Below are positions 34,701 to 39,553 of a DNA stretch of 39,553 bases, piece by piece (position 1 is the stretch's first letter; the number at the start of each line of letters is the position of its first letter). The position numbers and the translations under genes are program-made. The stretch is taken from positions 1 through 39,553 of the forward strand of contig CAMWNB010000022.1 of assembly GCA_947175495.1 (NCBI GenBank), in the 5' to 3' direction. This stretch comes from an uncultured Porphyromonadaceae bacterium. GTDB taxonomy: Bacteria; Bacteroidota; Bacteroidia; Bacteroidales; Muribaculaceae. A model generated the notes under the pieces. The model made no database searches and was not told the DNA's origin. It was given only the letters and a program-made list of their open reading frames with translations.

Positions 34701-35196
34701 GTGCGAGCAGCCACCACACACTTTCGATGTAGCGGTTGTCGTAGGTGATGTAGGGATTGTCGAGGTCCACCCAATAGCCCATGCGGTTGGTGAGGTCGGC
34801 CCACTCGCGGGTGTACTTCATCACCTCGGCACGACATGCGGCATTGTAGTCGTCGACACTGATTTTTGTGCCTATATCTTCCTTCTTAATGCCAAGATTC
34901 TTTTCCACGCCGAGTTCGACGGGGAGGCCGTGCGTGTCCCAGCCGGCCTTGCGCTTGACGTGAAAACCGCGCATAGTCTTGTAGCGGCACACCATGTCCT
35001 TGATGGTGCGTGCCATCACATGATGGATGCCGGGCTTGCCGTTGGCCGAAGGCGGACCTTCAAAAAACACAAACGACGGAGCACCCTCTCGCGCTGCGAG
35101 CGTGCGTCCGAAAAGGTCGCCCGCATTCCAGTCGGCGAGCATTTCGCGGTTGACATCGGCAAAGTTAATGCCGTTATATTCTTTGAATCTCTTCAT
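31786..35196 (-). CDS. ileS: Isoleucyl-tRNA synthetase
   Basis: A 1136-residue class Ia synthetase that charges tRNA(Ile) with isoleucine and edits valine. The HIGH-equivalent motif is GIHH (56-59) in ANGKPGIHHV, and KMSKS appears as KMSKH (688-692). The CP1 editing domain lies between, with WTTTPWTLPSN, and the anticodon domain follows with NRKRFWGG. The C-terminal end has no cysteine zinc site. The lack of this zinc-finger and the sequence around both motifs suggest the eukaryote-like type of IleRS, which tends to be less sensitive to mupirocin; that last point is inference. It leads the TraR-lspA run. Confidence 0.95.
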   Translation of the reverse strand: MKRFKEYNGINFADVNREMLADWNAGDLFGRTLAAREGAPSFVFFEGPPSANGKPGIHHVMARTIKDMVCRYKTMRGFHVKRKAGWDTHGLPVELGVEKNLGIKKEDIGTKISVDDYNAACRAEVMKYTREWADLTNRMGYWVDLDNPYITYDNRYIESVWWLLAQLYKKNYLYKGYTIQPYSPMAGTGLSSHELNQPGCYRDVKDTTCIAQFRVTDPIDSMTGWGTPYFLAWTTTPWTLPSNCALCVGPSIDYSIVRTFNPYSGDKITVVVATALLDSIFKPGAKELKLDDYKAGDKLVPYEVVAEMKGSDLVGLHYEQLLPWVNPGEGAFRVIPGDYVTVEDGTGIVHIAGTFGADDKRVSQLNGVPAMTLIDKDGNMRPMVDLRGRFYMIADLDPKFVAERVDVEAYKLWEGKFVKNAYNPDATADTTTLDVEICLDLKAAGKLFRMEKHTHNYPHCWRTDAPVIYYPLDSWFVRTTSARERMMELNNTIKWKPASTGAGRFGKWLENLQDWNLSRSRYWGTPLPIWRTDDGREELCIDSVEMLYNELDKAVAAGVMASNPLKDKGFVPGDYSKGNYERIDLHRPYVDDFVLVSEGGKPMHRELDLVDVWFDSGSMPYAQLHYPFENREAIESGSYYPADFIAEGVDQTRGWFFTLHAIATMVFDSVAYKAVISNGLVLDKFGEKMSKHKGNTVDPFKEIDTFGSDPLRWYMISNSAPWDNLKYDSDGITEVSHKLFSTLYNTYSFFALYANVDGFTGEEPLIPVAERPEIDRWILSLLNSLVADCTEALDDYEPTRAARAIGEFVNDNLSNWYVRLNRKRFWGGEMTADKLAAYQTLYTCLGTVARLMAPVSPFFSDRLYRDLTGAESVHLAFWPEVDASLIDKDLERHMATAQTVTSMVLALRRKVNLKVRQPLSTLLIPEAAGVDTSLPPTIRDLVLAEVNIKDIKTVGADEGFLVKRVKPDFKKLGPKFGKSMKGVAAALTALDQPSIARLEREGSIALDSVDGAIVALADVEVISEDMPGWIVANEGNLTVALDVTLTPELINEGRAREVINRIQNIRKSRDYDITDRIKLVFEPGEFIDGVLADFADYIGRQVLAEAVVSGPVDAASSTVETLAIDDSEVKVDITLN

Positions 35197-35242
35197 TAAG
35201 AATGGGTTTGATACATGGTTAGTTTAGACGTTGAAAGCAATA

Positions 35243-35354
35243 GAGGGTGCGTCAGCTGCGTAGGCTAACACACCCTCCTGTGCTCTAAGGGGAACATCCG
35301 AGGCGCGTGCCCGGACATCCGCCTGCGGTGCGGCGCTTGCGCGCTGCGGCGGAT
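35243..35354. repeat. GC-rich hairpin cluster between rpsP and ileS
   Basis: Two structures fill the 157-base gap. One pairs 35243-35252 with 35268-35277 (10 bp, one G-T). The other pairs ATCCGCC 35317-35323 with GGCGGAT 35348-35354, with an inner GCGC-TT-GCGC hairpin, and touches the rpsP stop. Short copies of ACATCCG occur at 35294 and 35315. No promoter is visible for ileS here, so the cluster may be a partial terminator, attenuator or RNA-processing site. The remaining bases show nothing recognisable. Confidence 0.6.
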
Positions 35355-35896
35355 TATTCTGCGGCAGCTTCTTCAGCGGCGGGAGCCTCTTCAGCAGCCT
35401 GAGCGGCGGCTTCGGCCTCAGCCTTTGCTGCAGCAAGTTCAGCTTTCTTCTTGGCTACGAGCTCGGCCTTAGCCTTGTTCTTAGCCTGCTCTTCCTCGAG
35501 ACGAGCGGCAGCAGCCTTCTGGCTGTTGTCGGCCATCGACGACTTGAAAGCAGCTACTTTTGCAACCTTCTTGGCCTTCCAGTCGTCGAAACGGCGCTGT
35601 GCTTCGGCTTCGTCGAAAGCGCCTTTCTTGACACCGCCCTGCAGATGTTTCATCAGCAGAACGCCCTCGTTGGAGAGGATAGTACGCACAGTATCGGTGG
35701 GTTGTGCACCGACGTTAACCCAATACAAAGCCCGTTCGAAGTTGAGAGTAATTGTAGCAGGATTAGTGTTCGGATTATAGGAACCTATCCTTTCAATGAA
35801 TCTACCATCTCGTGGTGCCCTGCTATCGGCGATAACAATAGGATAGAACGCATAGTTCTTGCGACCATGGCGTTGCAATCTAATCTTTGTTGCCAT
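35354..35896 (-). CDS. rpsP: 30S ribosomal protein S16 with long C-terminal extension
   Basis: A 180-residue S16. The ribosomal fold covers about residues 1-85 ([20 protein letters not shown], then [10 protein letters not shown], and the [15 protein letters not shown] stretch), which is the normal whole protein elsewhere. Residues about 110-180 add an Ala/Lys/Glu-rich probably helical tail, ending in a Glu/Ala repeat, a common feature of Bacteroidota S16. S16 is needed for 30S assembly. A strong promoter lies 50 bases upstream. The ileS operon begins 157 bases downstream. Confidence 0.95.
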   Translation of the reverse strand: MATKIRLQRHGRKNYAFYPIVIADSRAPRDGRFIERIGSYNPNTNPATITLNFERALYWVNVGAQPTDTVRTILSNEGVLLMKHLQGGVKKGAFDEAEAQRRFDDWKAKKVAKVAAFKSSMADNSQKAAAARLEEEQAKNKAKAELVAKKKAELAAAKAEAEAAAQAAEEAPAAEEAAAE

Positions 35897-35945
35897 AAAC
35901 GTTAAAAATGAGTTTGTTTGGTTGGTTTTGTATTGTTTTGCGGCG

Positions 35946-35977
35946 CAAAGGTACGATTTTTTTTCTGCACCACCAAA
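35946..35977 (-). promoter_or_regulatory. Promoter of rpsP
   Basis: On the minus strand TTTG (35974-35977) is separated by 20 bases from TACCTTTG (35946-35953). Both match the Bacteroidota consensus fully and the spacing is standard. Transcription would begin near 35939, giving a leader of about 43 bases. Between here and the exporter gene I see only a small hairpin (36071-36083) that might end its transcript. Confidence 0.82.
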
Positions 35978-36086
35978 TTATCAACCCTAAACTTTTTCGC
36001 TGCCGGAGTACACACCCCAATCCCACACTGATGGCACTGCCGGCAGAGAGATGTGCCCCGCACCACCTTTCCCGATATTCGGGCCT

Positions 36087-37928
36087 TTAATCCTGGTCGC
36101 CGGCCACGCTCTGCATCTCCACGAGGCGGCGGTAGTAGCCGCCTACGGCCATCAGCTCGTCGTGGGTGCCGCGCTCCACAATCTCTCCTTCGTGCATCAC
36201 GCAGATAAGCGATGCGTTGCGGATAGTGCTGAGACGGTGGGCGATGACGATGGTAGTGCGGTTCTCCATCAGGCGCTCAAGGGCCTGCTGCACCAGCACC
36301 TCGCTCTCTGTGTCAAGCGCCGAGGTGGCCTCGTCGAGTATGAGCACGGGCGGATTCTTGAGTATGGCACGCGCAATGCTCAGGCGCTGGCGCTGACCGC
36401 CGGAAAGGCGACAGCCGCGGTCGCCAATCACGGTGTTGTAGCCGTGTTCCGACTCCATAATGAACTCGTGGGCGTTGGCAATGCGCGCAGCGGCTTCCAC
36501 CTGCTCCATCGTGGCATGATCCACGCCGAAAGTAATGTTGTTGTAGAATGTGTCGTTGAAGAGGATGGCCTCCTGGTTGACATTGCCCATGAGCGAGCGC
36601 AGGTCGTGCACGCGCATGCGGCGCAGGTCTATGCCGTTGATAGTGATGCTGCCGCTCTCCACATCGTAGAATCGCGGCAGCAGGTCGGCCAGCGTACTCT
36701 TGCCGGAGCCGCTCTGCCCCACGAGAGCCACGGTGGAACCTGCGGGGATGTGGAGATCGACGCCGCGCACCACTCGGTGCGTGCCGTAGCTGAAGTCCAC
36801 GCGATTGTAGTCGATGGACTCGATGCGCTCGGGCAACCGCACCGGTTCGGCGGGGTCTTTGATAGGATTGTCAGCATTAAGGATGACGTCGACGCGCTGC
36901 ATCGATGCCAGTCCCTTCTGAATGCTGTAGGCGGCTTTGGAGAGGTCCTTGGCCGGATTTATGATGGAGTAGAAAATCACCATGTAGTATATGAACGCAG
37001 CGGCGTTCATGCCCGAGTAGCCGGAGAGTATGAGCGTGCCGCCGAACCACAGCACCACGGCAATGGCGGCCGTGCCGAGAAACTCGCTCATGGGATGGGC
37101 GAGCGACTGGCGCCGGGCCACCTTGTTGCTCAGACGGAAGAACTCCTGGCTTTCGCGATAGAAGCGCCGGCGCACCTTATCCTCTGCATTGAAGGCCTTG
37201 ATGATGCGCAGGCCGCCGAGCGTTTCCTCGATGTTGCTCATCAGCACACCCCACTGCGTCTGGCCCTCCAGCGACTTACGTTTCAGCTTCTTGCCCACAT
37301 TGCCCATGATAGCGCCTGCCACCGGGAGCAGTAGAAACACGAAGATGGTGAGCTGCCACGAGATTACAAGCATGGCACCTATGCACACCACTATCATGAC
37401 AGGATTCTTGAACATCATGTCGAGCGAGGCCATGACTGAGTTTTCAATCTCGGCCACGTCGCCGCTCATGCGCGCCATGATGTCGCCTTTGCGCTCGGTG
37501 GTGAAGAACGAGATGGGCAGGCGCGTGATTTTGTCGTACATATAATTGCGTATATCCCGCACTATTCCCGAGCGGAGCGGGATGATGAAATAGGCACTCA
37601 GATAGGTGGCTCCCGTCTTGAGGCCTGTCATGAACACAAGCGCGGCAGCCAGCAGCGCCAGCGTGCGGCTCTGCCCGAAGCGCAGTATCGACTCCTGTGT
37701 GTAGTAGTAGAAATTATTGACCACCACTTCCTTGATGCCGGCGTCTGCCATTGTCATATACTCATAGTGTCCCTCGCTGATGCCGAACAGCATCTCCAGA
37801 ATGGGCACAATGAGCGCGAAGGAAAAGAGCGTAAGGATAGCCGACAGCACATTAAAAAAAATGTTGAGGGCCAGATATTTTTTGTAAGGAGGCACAAATC
37901 GCCTCAGCAAACTCCAGAAATCTTTCAT
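36087..37928 (-). CDS. MsbA-like lipid or drug ABC exporter (fused permease-ATPase)
   Basis: A 613-residue half-transporter with six membrane helices in the first 330 residues and an ATPase after about 370. Walker A is VGQSGSGKST (K410), followed by the Q-loop NVNQEA, signature LSGGQRQRLS, Walker B LILDEATSALD and the H-loop IAHRLS. It should act as a homodimer. Closest types are MsbA (lipid A flippase) and related multidrug exporters; substrate cannot be told. Lipid-modifying genes elsewhere in the window give weak support to lipid A. It has its own promoter, with a palindrome inside it. Confidence 0.9.
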   Translation of the reverse strand: MKDFWSLLRRFVPPYKKYLALNIFFNVLSAILTLFSFALIVPILEMLFGISEGHYEYMTMADAGIKEVVVNNFYYYTQESILRFGQSRTLALLAAALVFMTGLKTGATYLSAYFIIPLRSGIVRDIRNYMYDKITRLPISFFTTERKGDIMARMSGDVAEIENSVMASLDMMFKNPVMIVVCIGAMLVISWQLTIFVFLLLPVAGAIMGNVGKKLKRKSLEGQTQWGVLMSNIEETLGGLRIIKAFNAEDKVRRRFYRESQEFFRLSNKVARRQSLAHPMSEFLGTAAIAVVLWFGGTLILSGYSGMNAAAFIYYMVIFYSIINPAKDLSKAAYSIQKGLASMQRVDVILNADNPIKDPAEPVRLPERIESIDYNRVDFSYGTHRVVRGVDLHIPAGSTVALVGQSGSGKSTLADLLPRFYDVESGSITINGIDLRRMRVHDLRSLMGNVNQEAILFNDTFYNNITFGVDHATMEQVEAAARIANAHEFIMESEHGYNTVIGDRGCRLSGGQRQRLSIARAILKNPPVLILDEATSALDTESEVLVQQALERLMENRTTIVIAHRLSTIRNASLICVMHEGEIVERGTHDELMAVGGYYRRLVEMQSVAGDQD

Positions 37929-37949
37929 ATAAGGCTGCTATATTCTGTG

Positions 37950-37981
37950 CAAAATTAATGATTTGTCGCGACAATCACAAA
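37950..37981 (-). promoter_or_regulatory. Exporter promoter with internal palindromic operator
   Basis: On the minus strand TTTG (37978-37981) and TAATTTTG (37950-37957) stand 20 bases apart, both full consensus matches. Inside the spacer a 12-bp perfect palindrome, TTGTCGCGACAA (37963-37974), extends with partial symmetry to TGATT/AATCA. A dimeric regulator bound here would block polymerase. No regulator gene for it is adjacent. Confidence 0.75.
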
Positions 37982-37985
37982 TATG

Positions 37986-38061
37986 CGGGGGCGACGCATC
38001 ACTGCGCCACCCCCGGAAGCTCAATATTCAACAGATTAAGAGCTTGTCCAAAAGCAAGCTC
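37986..38061 (-). terminator. Hairpin pair ending the padR-PspC operon
   Basis: The hairpin at 38040-38061 pairs GAGCTTG with CAAGCTC (7 bp) 12 bases after the PspC stop. A larger one pairs 37986-37998 with 38003-38015 (13 bp with two G-T pairs on one strand, TCAC loop), ending four bases from the exporter -33 element. T tracts are poor, so these may slow or block transcript ends rather than act as textbook terminators. Confidence 0.55.
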
Positions 38062-38073
38062 AAAGATTGTAGA

Positions 38074-39156
38074 TTATGTAAAGTAAAGACCGGTGCCTGC
38101 GGCTGCGAGCATACAGATGTCGCTGGTGCCGTTGAGCAGGTTGCACATTATGACGAGGGCGGCGATGAGCAGCACCTCTATGACCACGGCAGTGACGATG
38201 ACACCCGCCGAAGCGCCGCGCTTGTTGAAAAGCAGCGAGCAGGCACACCACACTATGGCCACGCAGGGCACTATGGCCACGAGCGATGCCAGAATCATCA
38301 CCCACATCTGGTAAGAGAAAATAAGTGGCGACACAGTGTGTAGGCCGAACGACGCAGCCAGGGCGAAGTTGCCGTAGCACAGTCCCATTACAAGGGATGT
38401 CACGCCTAAAATCAGGAACACCACAGCTGAAACTCCAACCACGGAGCCGACGAACAGCAAAAGCGCCATAATGCACTTGCCAAGGATGCTGAGACACTGC
38501 GACACGAACGACCAGAAGCCGCCTCCGCTGTCGGGCATATAGGGCGGAGGTGTGGCAGAATTTTCAAGCACAGTGCGCCCCACCCCGTCGACCGTCACCG
38601 GCTCGCCCTGCATCTCAAGTATCTGGCGCGGATTGCCGGCCGGCGGAATTATCATCCATGCCAGCAGATAGACTATCACGAAAGGAAACACATAGGTGCA
38701 CACTGCCAGTACCACGAGCAGAATGCGCATGATGTTGCAGTTCCAGTTCAGATACTCGGCCAGACCACTCACCACACCGCCGAACACTTTGTTGCGTGTG
38801 TCGCGGTAGAGACGCTTGTTTTTGGGCAGGTTCACGCTGATGAACGGCTCATTCTTCACGGCCTCTTCCCCGGCAGGGCCGGTGTGGTCCTCGCCATCGT
38901 CGCTCAGCTCTTCCGGACGTCCCATGCGGGTGATCACTTCGTTCACGTCGCGGAGCGTCACCACTGTGTGGTCGCCGGCTATCTTGTCGGCGAAAATCTC
39001 ACTGACGCGGCCTTCGATGTCATCGACAATCTCGCGGCCCTCCTCGCCGGGAAACGACGCACGCAATTGCATGAGATAGTTCTGGAGAAGCGCGTAGGCG
39101 TCCTCGTCGATATAATATATTTTGCCGCTAATGTTGGCGGGGAATGTCTTTTTCAT
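38074..39156 (-). CDS. PspC-domain membrane protein
   Basis: 360 residues. An N-terminal helical segment (about 10-90) resembles the HAAS-like domains found beside PadR regulators, with REIVDDIEGRVSEIF and VITRMGRPEEL. The PspC domain covers about 114-173, starting KNKRLYRDTRNKVFGGVVSGLAEYL. After a linker with a proline-rich patch, at least four more membrane segments follow. PspC proteins are linked to membrane-stress responses. The start at 39156 overlaps the padR stop by 4 bases, so the PadR protein probably controls it. A longer frame to 39204 lies inside padR. Confidence 0.87.
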   Translation of the reverse strand: MKKTFPANISGKIYYIDEDAYALLQNYLMQLRASFPGEEGREIVDDIEGRVSEIFADKIAGDHTVVTLRDVNEVITRMGRPEELSDDGEDHTGPAGEEAVKNEPFISVNLPKNKRLYRDTRNKVFGGVVSGLAEYLNWNCNIMRILLVVLAVCTYVFPFVIVYLLAWMIIPPAGNPRQILEMQGEPVTVDGVGRTVLENSATPPPYMPDSGGGFWSFVSQCLSILGKCIMALLLFVGSVVGVSAVVFLILGVTSLVMGLCYGNFALAASFGLHTVSPLIFSYQMWVMILASLVAIVPCVAIVWCACSLLFNKRGASAGVIVTAVVIEVLLIAALVIMCNLLNGTSDICMLAAAGTGLYFT

Positions 39157-39485
39157 TGATTGGTGTTTTGAAGGTGGTTTACTGAGTGATTGATCTCCTG
39201 CCATGCGGCATCGAGTTGTTCAAGGAAGGCAAGTCCGGTGGGAGTAAGCGAGTAGTACTTGCGCGGCGGTCCGGAAGGCGATTCTTCCCAGCGGTATGCC
39301 AGCAGCCCATCGTTCTTGAGGCGAGTGAGCAGCGGGTAGAGCGTGCCTTCCATCACGATGAGGTGGGCATCCTTCATGCGGCCGATAATTTCGGAAGCAT
39401 ACGCGTCGCCACGCTTAAGCAGCAACAGCACGCAGTACTCGAGCATCCCCTTGCGCATCTGTGATTTCAAATTCTCTATATTCAT
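39153..39485 (-). CDS. PadR-family transcriptional regulator
   Basis: A 110-residue winged-helix regulator of the small PadR type. The helix-turn-helix spans about 8-75, with QMRKGMLEYCVLLLL, DAYASEII and EGTLYPLLTRLKNDGLL, and the wing is PPRKYYSLTPTG. The C-terminal helix makes the dimer. It forms a two-gene operon with the PspC membrane protein, and its own promoter carries a palindrome, suggesting autorepression. The inducer is not known; membrane stress is plausible from the partner. Confidence 0.92.
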   Translation of the reverse strand: MNIENLKSQMRKGMLEYCVLLLLKRGDAYASEIIGRMKDAHLIVMEGTLYPLLTRLKNDGLLAYRWEESPSGPPRKYYSLTPTGLAFLEQLDAAWQEINHSVNHLQNTNQ

Positions 39486-39507
39486 AGCTCGTAGATTTTT
39501 GACAATG

Positions 39508-39551
39508 CAAAGTTACGCACCTGCATAATACTATGCAATACATAGTACTAT
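39508..39551 (-). promoter_or_regulatory. padR promoter overlapped by an inverted-repeat operator
   Basis: On the minus strand TTG (39536-39538) lies 20 bases from TAACTTTG (39508-39515), a full consensus -7. A 7-bp inverted repeat, TACTATG (39529-39535) and CATAGTA (39541-39547) around CAATA, contains the -33 element in its loop. A second palindrome, ATAGTACTAT, follows at 39542-39551. The window ends two bases later, so further repeats may continue outside. Confidence 0.82.
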
Positions 39552-39553
39552 AA

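Overview
The window looks like a chromosomal piece of a GC-rich member of the Bacteroidales, probably close to the Muribaculaceae. The order-level assignment rests on several sequence signs: promoters of the Bacteroidota type (TAnnTTTG at -7, often TTG or TTTG about 20 bases upstream), few Shine-Dalgarno sites, lineage-typical families (DUF4836, DUF4296, S16 with a long Ala/Lys/Glu tail, a DksA/TraR protein without its cysteines, MalQ with two CBM20 domains, a B12-dependent ribonucleotide reductase). The family-level guess is inference from high GC and codon use. I see no mobile elements, phage genes, CRISPR arrays, rRNA or tRNA. Coding density is high and many neighbours overlap by 1 or 4 bases.

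Layout. 1-9.4 kb, minus strand: MalQ, adenosylcobalamin-dependent ribonucleotide reductase, DnaA, and an amidase plus MlaD/MCE pair; four of the gene ends are followed by hairpin terminators. At 10 kb a TetR regulator faces a plus-strand operon: YbaK-like deacylase, chorismate synthase, and a complete FecBCD/BtuFCD-type import system. 14.5-17.7 kb, minus: DEAD-box helicase, a thioredoxin lipoprotein, malate dehydrogenase. 17.7-19.7 kb, plus: four small genes, including a DUF2284 metal-binding protein whose reading frame continues upstream of any normal start codon. 19.8-25 kb, minus: a tightly coupled run of sugar aminotransferase, tRNA methylthiotransferase MtaB, LpxL-like acyltransferase, family 2 glycosyltransferase and a secreted S1/P1 nuclease.

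25.1-29.7 kb, plus: DUF4836 lipoprotein, LolD/MacB-like ATPase, FtsX-like permease and a UmuC polymerase, each start overlapping the previous stop. This is the least expected gene set here. 29.7-35.9 kb, minus: rpsP, then ileS, a DksA/TraR protein, lspA, a DUF4296 lipoprotein and a small unknown. 36-39.5 kb, minus: an MsbA-like exporter, and a PspC membrane protein with its PadR regulator. The exporter and padR promoters each carry an inverted repeat within or over the core elements, which are the clearest regulatory sites found.

Most of the window is housekeeping: replication (DnaA, NrdJ), translation (IleS, RpsP, YbaK, MtaB), central metabolism (Mdh, AroC, MalQ) and envelope building (LspA, MsbA, acyltransferase, GT2, MlaD, amidase). 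The accessory interest lies in the DUF4836-ABC-FtsX-UmuC unit, the odd start of the DUF2284 gene, the two operators, and GC-rich nested palindromes between genes.
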